Source: Synergistaceae bacterium
Lineage (GTDB): Bacteria > Synergistota > Synergistia > Synergistales > Aminobacteriaceae
Direction: 5' to 3'
Assembly: GCA_017451025.1 (NCBI GenBank)
Contig: JAFSSM010000010.1
Coordinates: forward strand, 37,571 to 101,570
DNA length: 64,000 bases
Positions 8,624-18,079 of this stretch are shown piece after piece. Within the stretch, counting starts at the first letter, position 1. Each line of letters starts with the position of its first letter. The notes below the pieces were generated by a model. That model did not search any database. It saw only the letters and a list, made by a program, of their open reading frames with translations, and was not told the origin of the DNA. A program made the position numbers and the translations under genes.

Positions 8624-9328
8624 TTGAGCCAGAGCAAGCTGAAGATTATTACCAACGGAATACTTACTGACAACCCGACGTTTGTGCAGTGCATCGGACT
8701 GTGCCCGACGCTCGCGACAACAACCAGCGTTGCAAACGGTATCGGCATGGGCATAGCCGCAACATTCGTCCTCACTGCCTCGAACATCGTTATCTCTATT
8801 CTGCGCAAGATGGTACCTGACGAAATCCGCATACCGATATTTATCGTGGTAATCGCTGGGTTCGTTACGGTTATAGAGTTCCTGATGAAGGGCTTTACCC
8901 CTGAGCTGAACAAGTCGCTCGGAATATTCATACCCTTAATTGTCGTGAACTGCATCATCTTGGCCAGAGCTGAGGCCTTCGCGTCGAAGAACGGAGTGTT
9001 TGACTCTGCCCTTGACGGTATAGGTATGGGCTTGGGCTTCACGATTGCACTTTCACTTCTCGGGTCAGTGCGTGAGATTCTGGGTGCAGGTACATGGATG
9101 GGGACTCCTGTAGTGAGCTTTGACCCTGCTATGTTAATCGTGTTAGCTCCGGGCGGTTTCATAATTCTCGGGTGCAGTATGGGGCTGTTCAGGGCAATTC
9201 AGGCACGTGCGGCCAAGTTCAAGGGACTTGCGGCAACACCTGCTGAAGCTCGTCCTGCGGGGTGCGGTTCGTGCTTAATGGCGAAGTTCTGCCAGAGAGA
9301 CGCAGAAGAGTGCAAGGAGGCGAAGTAA
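8624..9328 (+). CDS. rnfE: Rnf complex subunit E
   Basis: 234 residues from TTG 8624, chosen because the ribosome site AAGGGGG lies just upstream and the product then begins at the family start (SQSKLKIITNGILTDNP); a longer in-frame form would overlap the end of rnfG. Six membrane helices carry the paired motifs shared with RnfA (LGLCPTLATTT, FIPLIVVNC) whose cysteines hold a membrane-embedded iron centre. The C-terminus extends past the last helix and ends in a cytoplasmic Cys-rich tail (CGSCLMAKFC, then one more Cys), which is longer than in proteobacterial RnfE. Confidence 0.96.
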   Translation: MSQSKLKIITNGILTDNPTFVQCIGLCPTLATTTSVANGIGMGIAATFVLTASNIVISILRKMVPDEIRIPIFIVVIAGFVTVIEFLMKGFTPELNKSLGIFIPLIVVNCIILARAEAFASKNGVFDSALDGIGMGLGFTIALSLLGSVREILGAGTWMGTPVVSFDPAMLIVLAPGGFIILGCSMGLFRAIQARAAKFKGLAATPAEARPAGCGSCLMAKFCQRDAEECKEAK

Positions 9329-9331
9329 GCT

Positions 9332-9919
9332 ATGTCGATGACAGAATTATTCCTGCTGTTCATCAGCTCAATCTTTGTGCACAATATCCTGCTTTCGCGG
9401 TTCTTGGGGTGCTGTCCGTTCATGGGTGTAAGCTCAAAGCTGAAGACTGCTCAGGGAATGGGTGCGGCTGTCGTGTTCGTCATAGTGCTTGCGTCATTGA
9501 TGACTTGGCTCACGTACAACTACCTGCTTGTTCCTCTGCACCTCGAGTACCTCTACACGCTGTCGTTCATTCTGGTGATTGCGGCACTGGTTCAGTTCGT
9601 GGAGCTTGCGCTGAAGAAGCTGAATCCCGTTCTGTATAAGTCATTAGGAATCTTCCTGCCACTCATCACGACGAACTGCGCAGTTCTCGGCGTGGCAGTC
9701 CTCAACATGAACGAGGGCTACGGACTCGCGGCGGCACTGGTGAACGCTCTCGGCTCATCGCTGGGCTTCCTGCTGGCAATCTCCCTTATGGCCGGAATAC
9801 GCGAGCGCATCGAGAACAACGACGGCATACCTGACGCACTGCGGGGGCTTCCTATGGCGTTAATCACGGCTGGCTTAATGTCGATTGCCTTCATGGGCTT
9901 CAACGGCATCATCAAGTAA
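9332..9919 (+). CDS. rnfA: Rnf complex subunit A
   Basis: 195 residues with six membrane helices, 3 bases after rnfE and paralogous to it. LSRFLGCCPFMGVSS and FLPLITTNCAVLG are the conserved segments that carry the cysteines of the RnfA/RnfE intramembrane iron-sulfur site. Length and sequence are normal for the family. ATG 9332 is preceded by AAGGAGG. Confidence 0.97.
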   Translation: MSMTELFLLFISSIFVHNILLSRFLGCCPFMGVSSKLKTAQGMGAAVVFVIVLASLMTWLTYNYLLVPLHLEYLYTLSFILVIAALVQFVELALKKLNPVLYKSLGIFLPLITTNCAVLGVAVLNMNEGYGLAAALVNALGSSLGFLLAISLMAGIRERIENNDGIPDALRGLPMALITAGLMSIAFMGFNGIIK

Positions 9920-9931
9920 GGAGGGTTAATT

Positions 9932-10765
9932 ATGGATATAGGACATGCAATGATAGCTCCCCTCGCTTTGATGGGAATTATGGGCGGAGTTTTCGGGGTA
10001 CTGCTCGCGATAGCCTCTATAGTGTTCAGGGTTCACCAGGACGAGAGAATAGGGCTTGTGCGTGCGGCTCTTCCCGGTGCGAACTGCGGAGGGTGCGGGT
10101 ATCCCGGCTGCGACGGTTACGCTTCTGGTGTTGTAACAGAGGGTGCACCCGTCAACAAGTGTGCTCCCGGCGGTGCTAAGGTAGCTGCTGCAATCGCGGC
10201 AATAATGGGTGTAGATGCTGGTGCTGCTGTTCCTGTGAGGGCGTTCCTGAGGTGCAAGGGCACGTGTGAGGCCTCGCCCCGTACGGTGAACTATGACGGT
10301 ATTCACGACTGCCGCAGTGCCGTAACAGTTCCGGGCGGCTCACCGAATGCCTGTCCCTTCGGCTGTGTCGGAATGGGTACGTGCGTAAGTGTCTGCCAGT
10401 TCGGTGCGCTGTCGATGGGTGAGGATGGCCTGCCTAAGGTTGACGTGAGCAAGTGTGTCGGTTGCGGAGCTTGTGTCGAGAATTGCCCGAAGGGACTCTT
10501 TGTGCTGGTGCCTGTAACTGCGGACGTGATTGTAGCCTGTGCGTCGCACTGGAAGGGCCCCGCCGTAAAGAGCGTGTGCAGTGCAGGATGCATCGGGTGC
10601 ACTCTGTGCGAGAAGAAGTGCCCGAAGCAGGCTATCACTATGGACCATGACCTCGCGGTAATCAATCAGGATTTGTGCGTGAAGTGCGGCATCTGCGCGA
10701 AGGTCTGTCCGGCCAAGTGCATCAAGCAGGGCGAGAAGTATGTAGTCGTCGAAAAATCGGCTTAA
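9932..10765 (+). CDS. rnfB: Rnf complex subunit B (ferredoxin-side, polyferredoxin)
   Basis: 277 residues, last gene of the operon. One N-terminal membrane helix, then the 4Fe-4S domain CGGCGYPGCDGYA with a later Cys (residues about 50-75), then an array of ferredoxin-type sites: CxxxCxxxC near residue 142, CVGCGACVENCP, CSAGCIGCTLCEKKCP and CVKCGICAKVCP. This is the entry point for electrons from reduced ferredoxin. The TAA ends at 10765, directly abutting the stop of the convergent gene on the minus strand, so there is no room for a separate terminator between them. Confidence 0.97.
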   Translation: MDIGHAMIAPLALMGIMGGVFGVLLAIASIVFRVHQDERIGLVRAALPGANCGGCGYPGCDGYASGVVTEGAPVNKCAPGGAKVAAAIAAIMGVDAGAAVPVRAFLRCKGTCEASPRTVNYDGIHDCRSAVTVPGGSPNACPFGCVGMGTCVSVCQFGALSMGEDGLPKVDVSKCVGCGACVENCPKGLFVLVPVTADVIVACASHWKGPAVKSVCSAGCIGCTLCEKKCPKQAITMDHDLAVINQDLCVKCGICAKVCPAKCIKQGEKYVVVEKSA

Positions 10766-11422
10766 TCAGTCTTCTTCCTCTTCATCCTCTTCCTCTTCAT
10801 CGGGGAGGAGGATTTTTGTTTTGCTGATAACCCAGTCTAACACTTTTTCGGCGTAATGCTTTATGAATGCCGCAAGAGTATTCAGGTAGACGAAGACCAT
10901 TGATATTAGCGTGCACACTGCCGCAATGTCATCGAGTGCACCGGGTGCATCAGGGAAAAAGTAGATTACTATGCTCCCGAGAACTGTTGCGATTGTTCCG
11001 AGAATGCTCATCAATTCGCCGGGCATCACCAAAATCACCAGAAAATATATCTGGAATGACAGCCGTATTATTTTCAGCACACTATCCAGCGGAGTGTAGA
11101 GGCTTCCCCACGTGAAAAGCGCAGACCCTCCGCTCAACACCCAGAAGGCATAAGCGCACCCAATCCCCGACGCAACGCGCAGGACCGGGTTCTTCAGCAT
11201 AGCCAGCAGCAGGAGATACACAGCAACAGGCGGCAGAAGTGAGAGCACCGTAACCGAGAACACATAGCGCAGCATCGTCCAGAACAGGCTTGTAATTTTG
11301 CCGAGCCCCCACGCCGTCCAGCTCCCGCCGAAGACGAACGCAGAAATGTTCCAGACCGCATAAACAGCAAGCCCGACAAGCACGCACACAACAATTTTCT
11401 TCACGAACGATAAATACTTCAT
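10766..11422 (-). CDS. Membrane protein with acidic C-terminal tail, unknown function
   Basis: 218 residues with about five membrane helices and a C-terminus of almost only Glu and Asp (LLPDEEEEDEEEED). The stop abuts the rnfB stop with no gap (convergent genes). I do not recognise a family. Similar small membrane proteins with acidic tails occur beside housekeeping genes in anaerobes, without known function. The acidic tail, probably cytoplasmic, might bind cations or a basic partner; that is speculation. No promoter is evident in the 71 bases shared with the divergent phosphoesterase gene. Confidence 0.7.
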   Translation of the reverse strand: MKYLSFVKKIVVCVLVGLAVYAVWNISAFVFGGSWTAWGLGKITSLFWTMLRYVFSVTVLSLLPPVAVYLLLLAMLKNPVLRVASGIGCAYAFWVLSGGSALFTWGSLYTPLDSVLKIIRLSFQIYFLVILVMPGELMSILGTIATVLGSIVIYFFPDAPGALDDIAAVCTLISMVFVYLNTLAAFIKHYAEKVLDWVISKTKILLPDEEEEDEEEED

Positions 11423-11493
11423 GACATGGCATTATACCCTACTTAATGTGCTAAAATCGCTGATTAATTTTCCATCGTTAGGAGAGATAGTTA

Positions 11494-12609
11494 TTGTTCA
11501 GATTCTTCAACCCGTTCTTCCTCATGCCGTGCCTGATTTGCCTTTACGATGTTCTCAGCATGATTTGCCCTCTCAGATTCTCTTTGTGGGCAAAAATTCC
11601 GATGGCACTTCTCATCACAGCAGGACTCGCCAAAATCTTCATGCTCAGGATGACTCCGGCAGGCTTTGAAGTTTACGAACTGCCCCGTCCGGCTGCACTG
11701 ATATTGTCCGGACTCTTCAGCTTTATGGTCTGCGCTCTCTTCATGCTAATCGTTAAGGATGTAATATTCCTCGTCTGGAAGGTTATCGTCCGCCAGGCAT
11801 TCCCTGCACATTACGCCTCGCTGTGCGTCATGATTCTGGCCGCGTGCGCAACAATCTGGGGAGCGTATCAGGGCACAAGGGTTCCTGACGTTCTCACCCA
11901 TGAAGTCCGCATTAAGAATCTTGGTCCTGAGTTCGACGGAATGAAGGCAGCTATGCTTGTGGATATTCACGTCGGCAGTGTGAATCGCAGGGAGTTTGTG
12001 CGGGCAGTAGTGGACAAGACAAACGCATTAAGCCCCGACGTAATACTGATACCTGGTGATTTTGTTGACGGCCAGGTGCGCAACAGGAGCGGCGACCTCG
12101 AACCATTAAGGGACCTCCGCGCAAAATATGGAGTGCTCGCCGTTACGGGCAATCACGAATATTATTACGACCTGGCTGGCTGGCTGAAGACTATTGAGGG
12201 TTTCGGTGTGAAGTGGCTGGAAAATGAGAACGTCATTCTCACGTCGGGAGATTCCAGACTGGCGATTGCGGGAGTGCCTGACCCGACGGGCGGGAACAGG
12301 AACACTCCGAAAGCACTTGCGGGAATTTCTGAGGGTATACCAATAATCTTGATGGATCACCAGCCGAGATTTGCGGGGGAGAACGCGGAGCTTGGTGTGA
12401 ACCTGCAATTATCGGGACACACACACGGCGGGCAGATGCCAGGTATTCGGCAGCTTGTAGCGCGGAGCAACGGAGGATTTGTGCGAGGGTGGTATGACGT
12501 TGGGGGAATGAAGCTGTACAACAGTCCTGGCACATCGCAGTGGGACGGATTTATCGTGAGGCTGTTCGACCCGTCGGAAATTTCGCTGTTCATTCTCAGA
12601 GCAGAATAG
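11494..12609 (+). CDS. Membrane-anchored metallophosphoesterase (YaeI-like)
   Basis: 371 residues. Three or four N-terminal membrane helices (residues 1-125) precede a calcineurin-like phosphoesterase domain with all metal motifs: VDIHVG, IPGDFVDG, TGNHEYY, MDHQP and SGHTHGGQM, ending with NSPGTSQWD. This matches the YaeI/YkuE family, some of which act on lipid-linked phosphates such as UDP-diacylglucosamine; substrate here is not known. TTG 11494 is used as start, with GGAGAG upstream. The first metal motif has DIH where DxH is expected, so the active site appears intact. Confidence 0.88.
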   Translation: MFRFFNPFFLMPCLICLYDVLSMICPLRFSLWAKIPMALLITAGLAKIFMLRMTPAGFEVYELPRPAALILSGLFSFMVCALFMLIVKDVIFLVWKVIVRQAFPAHYASLCVMILAACATIWGAYQGTRVPDVLTHEVRIKNLGPEFDGMKAAMLVDIHVGSVNRREFVRAVVDKTNALSPDVILIPGDFVDGQVRNRSGDLEPLRDLRAKYGVLAVTGNHEYYYDLAGWLKTIEGFGVKWLENENVILTSGDSRLAIAGVPDPTGGNRNTPKALAGISEGIPIILMDHQPRFAGENAELGVNLQLSGHTHGGQMPGIRQLVARSNGGFVRGWYDVGGMKLYNSPGTSQWDGFIVRLFDPSEISLFILRAE

Positions 12610-13014
12610 TATTTCATGAATGACTGGATCCCTTTGCTGAGAGGCAGGGGGATTTGGTGTAATTTAGGGGTATATTTCCGAGATAATTACCTTATAATTT
12701 ACGATACTTCCCAGACATAAATAGAATCAACGCTAAAGACTCCTCGAAGTGTTGCCGAAAAAAAGAATATCCATGAAGTAAGGGTAACAAGCTCCGAATA
12801 AAGAGCGTATATACACTGTTTCAGGAGGAAGAGGTTATGCATATCTGAATGAGGAGTGAGTGTAAATTGACGCAGGAGTCATTGAGGAGGCGGATCGTGA
12901 CGCACAAGAATTTTGCGGAAGTTGGCGGGCATGAGTTGAAGGGTGCCCGAGGAAGGAAACAAGTTAATGTTCATCCCGCGAAGGACGGGAAGGATAAACA
13001 AGGAGGTTAATACA
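12610..13014 (+). other. 405-base gap with likely long 5' leader of the surface-protein gene
   Basis: No conserved gene. A TATAAT at 12693-12698 without a clear -35 is the best promoter candidate and would give a leader of about 310 bases. Several purine-rich ribosome-site-like runs (GGAGGAAGAGG near 12825, GAGGAG near 12851) lie in it, followed by a 47-codon ORF listed separately. Small inverted repeats occur near 12974-12990. A structured leader or small RNA is possible. Confidence 0.4.
12867..13010 (+). CDS. Possible 47-residue leader ORF
   Basis: TTG 12867 follows GAGGAGTGAG with good spacing, and the frame runs 47 codons to TAA 13008-13010. The product is basic (MTQESLRRRIVTHK...). Its last codons contain the ribosome binding site AAGGAGG of the next gene and its stop lies 4 bases before that gene's ATG, an arrangement that suits translational coupling. 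No family is recognised and chance is a real alternative. Confidence 0.3.
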   Translation: MTQESLRRRIVTHKNFAEVGGHELKGARGRKQVNVHPAKDGKDKQGG

Positions 13015-16000
13015 ATGAAGAAACGTGTGTTTATGCTGGCTGTCTTGGCCGGTGTGTTGCTGTCGTTCGCATCTTCAGCACTGGCAGCAGCACTGACCGC
13101 CGACACTTGGTACTACAAGATATCCAAGTTTGAGGATACCCCTAGTGCGATCTACAATGCGAAAATTGGTGACTCAATCACTGTGCACTTCAACATCGTA
13201 GTTGAGGCTAAAGGCTATCCTCAAGATAGTAACATCACGGAACCAACCGACATGTACAAGAATGCAAATCTGCTCAAGTGGAAAGTCGTAGATGCTACTA
13301 ATAACTCAGATGTTACTACTGGTGATAACGCCTATTTTGAGATTGAGAAAGACGGTGTGACCGTAACCAATAGTCTTACCGGAGCTAAAGCATCTGGCGA
13401 CGATATGTCGTATCTCTTGTCAGGCACTGCTTTAGACGATGGTGAAGTAACGAAAACTCTCTCACTCGGTGTCGACATAAAAGTTAAAGTGCTGAAAAAC
13501 GGAGGTAAAATCAAGGTTATCGCCTCTCTTTGGGATGTCGATAATGGAGCACAACTTGTAGACACGGACAATCAAAAGAGAGCGACTGAGAAGAATGATT
13601 CTAAAGCAACGCTTGGCGGAAATGATGGTTTAGAAGTTACTGGTGAATGGGGCTATGCCGATGACCCCGCCAACCCCGACAGTGCCAAGTGGGACGGCAA
13701 AGACCCAGTCTTCGAGAGCAACCCCGGCAACAACACAACCGCCAAAGCCAAGCCCAAGCTCGGCAAGATCGAGAAGACAGCACTCACCTTTACGGCAGGC
13801 ACTCCCGGAGAGCTCTCTATCCCCATCAGCGGCCCCGTAACAGAAGTTGACGTCTACATCGCCGCCAAAGATGCCATCAAGCTCGGCTGGCTCCCGAAGG
13901 GTTCAACAACGAACATCCGCCTCAACCAGGACAACATCGAGGACTACAAGATACCCTTCAGGATTACGAGCTACGACTTCAGCGGCAACACCGGCCTCAC
14001 TGGAGACTCCAGCAAGGAAGGCAAGAAGGCTGACAAGGAGACCGCAAAGAACATGTCCTCCACGCTGACCCTCGCCTTCAACGGCGGCTACTTCAGCTAC
14101 AAGGGCTTCCCGCTGACTATCTCCCTGAAGAACAAGGAGACCTCAAAGGCTGTCGCTAAGGCCATCAAGATTAATGTTGAGCCCAACACTAACACGCCTC
14201 AGTGGTGGTTCAATGACTACCATGATGTGGAGACAGCGGTTACCAACGCCCAGCTCGTAACTGAGACCACTACGGATGGTGTTACGACGAGGACAGCGAA
14301 GACATTTTCGGCAGAAAATGTGCTCACTGATACGAATATCAGCTTCGACGAGGAAACTCGCACAACCTCCTACGTGAATGGCGATGACCTTGCCTTCAAG
14401 CTCAGCAAAGGCAATGCATACTATGATGCTACCACGAGTCAATGGAAGGTTTCCACAGATGTCGGCGACGCTACGGATATAACGGCTACAATCTCGGGCA
14501 CGCATATTGATTATGACGTTGGTTATGACCACGTGATCGACACCAAGAACAACAAGGAAGACAAGAAGCTCGAGATCGCCATCCCGCTTGTCGCTGGTGA
14601 CGAGAACTTGGGCAAGCTCTCTGAGGCAGCCGAGCATCTCCTTACCTACTACATCAGCGGAGATTACGGCCCGTTCGTCATCACCCAGAAGGGCGCGGAC
14701 AAGTCCAAGAACGGCATCGTGGTCGAAATCACATCACCCGATTTCAACTACAGGGGCGAAATTGGCAAGGACAACGAGGGCGAAGATACCGGCAATGTAG
14801 GCTCTGTAACGTTCAGCGGAAAGCTCCTTAAGACCGACAAGGAGAACAAGACTGCTGTAACCCTCACAGTAAGCAACGCGGCGGGCAAGAAGGGCACCGC
14901 GAAGATCACGGTAATAGGCAAAGTTCCTGCATCGTTCGACGTCAAGAAGTACCCCGTCTCGAAGGACGGAAACAGGTGGTTCACCACGAAGCCCGTCGAG
15001 GCCGGCAAGATCCCCAGCGTGAAGCCGAAGGCCACAGGGTCAAAGACGATAACCTACTATGTCGGTGATTGGCAGCTGGATGAACTCAACACGTTAGGTC
15101 TGTCGTTCGACGAGAAGAAGGGCGCGGTAGTCGCTTACCCGAAGGGCACAAAGAACACTATCCCTACGTCCAACGACGGCGTGTATGCTCCTATGGAGCT
15201 TGTAGTTTATGCCACTAATGGTGTCGGAAATGGCGAATATGACGACGCCTCGGCTCACACGATGATGGGCATCACGGGTGCGAAACCGTCCCTCAACGTC
15301 AAGAAGGTAGATTTCGCCGGAACTGAGTACGTGAACGGCACGATCAAGACCTTTGCGCTCAATGCAGGTAAGACTAAGCCCGCAGCCTACAACACGGCAG
15401 GAGCTAACGTCATTGTTTCGCCCGACTCTGCAGGCAAGTCTGCACTCGATAAGCTCGGCCTTGAGATGATTACTTGGAAGAGCGTCATGGCACTGGAGAG
15501 TACCGACGTAACGGCCACAGATGGTATGGAGATAGTCAAGAGCGGCGACAAGACTCCGTACAAGCTCCTGAGCGGCGACAAGGAAACAGTCCTGGCGCAG
15601 AATGTCTATGCGAATGGTCCTTACACAAAGAAGAACGCAAACACAGGTGTTGTAAGCGTCAGCATTGATAAAAAGCCTGCTGCAGTTACGGCAGTCTGGC
15701 TGAGGAAGGGCAGCCAGACAACCACCGAGCCCGACGAGAACTACAAGAACATGGGCATCATCAGGGTTACGAATGCCAGCAAGATGAAGGAGACCAAGAA
15801 GGCCAAGATCAACGTTACGCTCGACAATATCGGCGCAGCAGGAAAGGGCACAATTGAGCTCAACATCGCGGCGAAAGTCAGTTCCGACAATAAGGCCACA
15901 CTGTCCGCAGCATACGTGGAGACCGGCACCGGCACACCCGCCAGTGTCAAGGCCAGAAAGGGCAGCGCAGGCCTGACTGGCAACGCCGGACCGAACGCAC

Positions 16001-16389
16001 AGGCAGAAGCAGAGGCAAAGGCAGAATCCGAAGAAGCAGCAATCACCTTCGGTGCACCGAGAACTATTGCAGACCTCTCCGCCGCACAGAAGGCCTTCCT
16101 CGCTGAGAAGGGCTACACCGTAATCGCTGTACTGCCCGAGATTACCGCAAAGGCAGAAGGCCAGCAGGATATCGACGTTGAACTCGACGAAGAAGCTCCT
16201 GAAGGCGAAAAACTCATCTGGCTCCCGTTCCCGAAGGACGCAGGGTCAGAGGATGACGACATTGTTGATTTCTATGACGAAGCAGGCGCACTGGTTGAAG
16301 GAGTTCCTGCAAGCCATAAGATCATAGCCTCCCCGTGGTTCAGAGAGGGAGTAACCTACGAGCCTGTTATCGCCATCGAGGCGGAGTAG
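13015..16389 (+). CDS. Large secreted protein, probable surface or S-layer-like
   Basis: 1124 residues from ATG 13015, selected because AAGGAGG precedes it and a clean signal peptide follows (MKKRVFMLAVLAGV, cleavage after SSALA-A). The mature part is rich in Thr, Lys, Gly, Asp and short beta-strand patterns, with several Ig-like or cadherin-like segments of the form 'KTALTFTAGTPGELSIPISG' and 'GSVTFSGKLL..TDKENKTAV'. The last 110 residues form a separate acidic domain after an Ala/Glu-rich linker (QAEAEAKAESEEAA). No membrane anchor or sorting motif is seen. Codon use changes along the gene: 13.1-13.6 kb and 14.2-14.5 kb are less G+C-biased than the rest. Probably a cell-envelope protein; function not recognised. 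A strong terminator follows. Confidence 0.8.
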   Translation: MKKRVFMLAVLAGVLLSFASSALAAALTADTWYYKISKFEDTPSAIYNAKIGDSITVHFNIVVEAKGYPQDSNITEPTDMYKNANLLKWKVVDATNNSDVTTGDNAYFEIEKDGVTVTNSLTGAKASGDDMSYLLSGTALDDGEVTKTLSLGVDIKVKVLKNGGKIKVIASLWDVDNGAQLVDTDNQKRATEKNDSKATLGGNDGLEVTGEWGYADDPANPDSAKWDGKDPVFESNPGNNTTAKAKPKLGKIEKTALTFTAGTPGELSIPISGPVTEVDVYIAAKDAIKLGWLPKGSTTNIRLNQDNIEDYKIPFRITSYDFSGNTGLTGDSSKEGKKADKETAKNMSSTLTLAFNGGYFSYKGFPLTISLKNKETSKAVAKAIKINVEPNTNTPQWWFNDYHDVETAVTNAQLVTETTTDGVTTRTAKTFSAENVLTDTNISFDEETRTTSYVNGDDLAFKLSKGNAYYDATTSQWKVSTDVGDATDITATISGTHIDYDVGYDHVIDTKNNKEDKKLEIAIPLVAGDENLGKLSEAAEHLLTYYISGDYGPFVITQKGADKSKNGIVVEITSPDFNYRGEIGKDNEGEDTGNVGSVTFSGKLLKTDKENKTAVTLTVSNAAGKKGTAKITVIGKVPASFDVKKYPVSKDGNRWFTTKPVEAGKIPSVKPKATGSKTITYYVGDWQLDELNTLGLSFDEKKGAVVAYPKGTKNTIPTSNDGVYAPMELVVYATNGVGNGEYDDASAHTMMGITGAKPSLNVKKVDFAGTEYVNGTIKTFALNAGKTKPAAYNTAGANVIVSPDSAGKSALDKLGLEMITWKSVMALESTDVTATDGMEIVKSGDKTPYKLLSGDKETVLAQNVYANGPYTKKNANTGVVSVSIDKKPAAVTAVWLRKGSQTTTEPDENYKNMGIIRVTNASKMKETKKAKINVTLDNIGAAGKGTIELNIAAKVSSDNKATLSAAYVETGTGTPASVKARKGSAGLTGNAGPNAQAEAEAKAESEEAAITFGAPRTIADLSAAQKAFLAEKGYTVIAVLPEITAKAEGQQDIDVELDEEAPEGEKLIWLPFPKDAGSEDDDIVDFYDEAGALVEGVPASHKIIASPWFREGVTYEPVIAIEAE

Positions 16390-16500
16390 GCCGCAAGGGA
16401 CTGACCTTCGGAAATACGAGAAGGCACGCGCGATAAGTGAGGGAAACTTCTACTCAGACATCTGCTCGTCTGATTATGAGTAACCTCAAGGTTGCAACCC

Positions 16501-16536
16501 GCCCTGTCTGGAGAAATCCGGGCAGGGCATTTTTTT
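16501..16536 (+). terminator. Rho-independent terminator after the surface-protein gene
   Basis: GCCCTG at 16501-16506 pairs with CAGGGC at 16523-16528, with further partial pairing inside, followed by a run of seven T. It lies 112 bases after the stop of the surface-protein gene. Another weaker inverted repeat sits just upstream at about 16450-16482. Confidence 0.85.
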
Positions 16537-16547
16537 ACGGAGTTGAG

Positions 16548-16556
16548 TGCTATAAT
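16548..16556 (+). promoter_or_regulatory. Extended -10 promoter for hydG
   Basis: TGC followed directly by a perfect TATAAT (16551-16556) forms an extended -10. The -35 region is poor, being the T-run of the preceding terminator. It would drive hydG, hydF and the overlapping ABC transporter gene. Confidence 0.5.
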
Positions 16557-16633
16557 CTCGCTATTCACACAAAATTTTCTGAAGGGGAAGATTCTTCGTG
16601 TCTCTGACCCTGAAGAAGGAGGGCAAAACTATT

Positions 16634-18079
16634 ATGACTTACAACCCATCATCACCACACGCAGACGACTTTATTAACCACCAGGAGATTCTTGACACGC
16701 TGATTTATGCCGAAGCGCACAAGAATGATTACGCGCTTATCAACGAGCTGCTCGAGAAGGCAAGGCCGAAGTTCAACGAGAAAGGGTGTACGTGTGCAGG
16801 ACTTACACACCGCGAGGCTTCGGTGCTGTTAGCTTGCGAAGACCCCGAGACCATTGCGAAAATCTACAAGGTCGCCGAAGAGATAAAGCAGGCTTTCTAC
16901 GGGAACAGGATAGTGCTGTTTGCGCCCCTCTACCTGTCGAACTACTGCATCAACGGCTGTCTGTACTGTCCCTACCACACGAAGAATAAGACCATTACGC
17001 GCAAGAAGCTGACGCAGGAAGAGATTCGTGCGGAGGTTATTGCTTTGCAGGACATGGGGCATAAGAGGCTTGCGATTGAGGCGGGCGAGGACCCGGTGAA
17101 CAATCCCATCGAGTATATCCTCGAGAGCATCGACACGATTTACAGCGTCCACCACAAGAACGGGGATATTCGGCGTGTGAACGTCAACATTGCGGCGACG
17201 ACTATCGAGAATTTCCGCAAGCTCAAGGAAGCCGGAATAGGGACGTACATTCTGTTTCAGGAGACGTATAACCGCAAAGGCTACGAGTACCTTCACCCGA
17301 CCGGGCCTAAGCACGATTACGCATATCACACAGAGGCGCACGACCGGGCACAGCAGGGCGGAATTGATGATGTAGGATTGGGAGTGCTGTTTGGGCTTCA
17401 GGGCTACAAGTATGAATTTGCGGGGCTGTTGATGCACGCGGAACACCTAGAGGCGGTTTTCGGAGTTGGTCCTCACACAATAAGCGTGCCTCGCGTAAAA
17501 CCTGCGGATGACATTGACCCTGAGGAGTTCAACAACTCAATTCCCGACGAGATATTCACGAAAATTGCGGCATGTATCCGAGTTGCGGTGCCTTACACTG
17601 GAATGATTATCTCGACGCGCGAGAATGAGGCAGTCCGTGCAAAGATGCTCGAAGTGGGAATTTCGCAGATAAGCGGCGGCTCGAGGACGAGTGTAGGAGG
17701 ATACACGGAGGAGGAGAGGCCTCACGACACGGAGCAGTTCGACGTTTCGGACCAGAGGACGCTTGACGAGGTTGTGCAGTGGCTGATGAAGCAGAATCAT
17801 ATTCCGTCGTTCTGCACGGCGTGTTACAGGGCAGGGAGAACGGGAGACCGGTTTATGGCGTTGTGCAAGAGCGGGCAGATTCTCAACTGCTGTCATCCCA
17901 ACGCGTTAATGACGTTGACGGAATATTTAGAGGACTATGCTTCTCCGGAGACGAAGAGGATCGGGTATGAGATGATTGCGCGGGAATTGGAGAGGATACC
18001 GCGTGAGAACGTGAGGGAGATTGCGCGGAAGAACATAGAGGCCATGAGGAATGGTAATGCACGGGACTTCAGGTTCTAG
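16634..18079 (+). CDS. hydG: [FeFe]-hydrogenase maturase, tyrosine lyase
   Basis: 481 residues from ATG 16634, which has AAGGAGGG upstream; a GTG 36 bases earlier is possible. Radical SAM enzyme that cleaves tyrosine to make the CO and CN- ligands of the hydrogenase H-cluster. The SAM cluster motif CINGCLYC uses Cys105, Cys109 and Cys112, and the second, HydG-specific cluster uses Cys394, Cys397 and Cys420 (CX2CX22C). Both being present separates it from ThiH. It overlaps hydF at its 3' end. No hydE or hydA is in the window, so the hydrogenase itself is encoded elsewhere. Confidence 0.97.
   Translation: MTYNPSSPHADDFINHQEILDTLIYAEAHKNDYALINELLEKARPKFNEKGCTCAGLTHREASVLLACEDPETIAKIYKVAEEIKQAFYGNRIVLFAPLYLSNYCINGCLYCPYHTKNKTITRKKLTQEEIRAEVIALQDMGHKRLAIEAGEDPVNNPIEYILESIDTIYSVHHKNGDIRRVNVNIAATTIENFRKLKEAGIGTYILFQETYNRKGYEYLHPTGPKHDYAYHTEAHDRAQQGGIDDVGLGVLFGLQGYKYEFAGLLMHAEHLEAVFGVGPHTISVPRVKPADDIDPEEFNNSIPDEIFTKIAACIRVAVPYTGMIISTRENEAVRAKMLEVGISQISGGSRTSVGGYTEEERPHDTEQFDVSDQRTLDEVVQWLMKQNHIPSFCTACYRAGRTGDRFMALCKSGQILNCCHPNALMTLTEYLEDYASPETKRIGYEMIARELERIPRENVREIARKNIEAMRNGNARDFRF

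Noticed and set aside
12943..13014. Longer N-terminus for the surface protein
   Set aside because: The extra 24 residues precede an ideal ribosome site, start codon and signal peptide at 13015.
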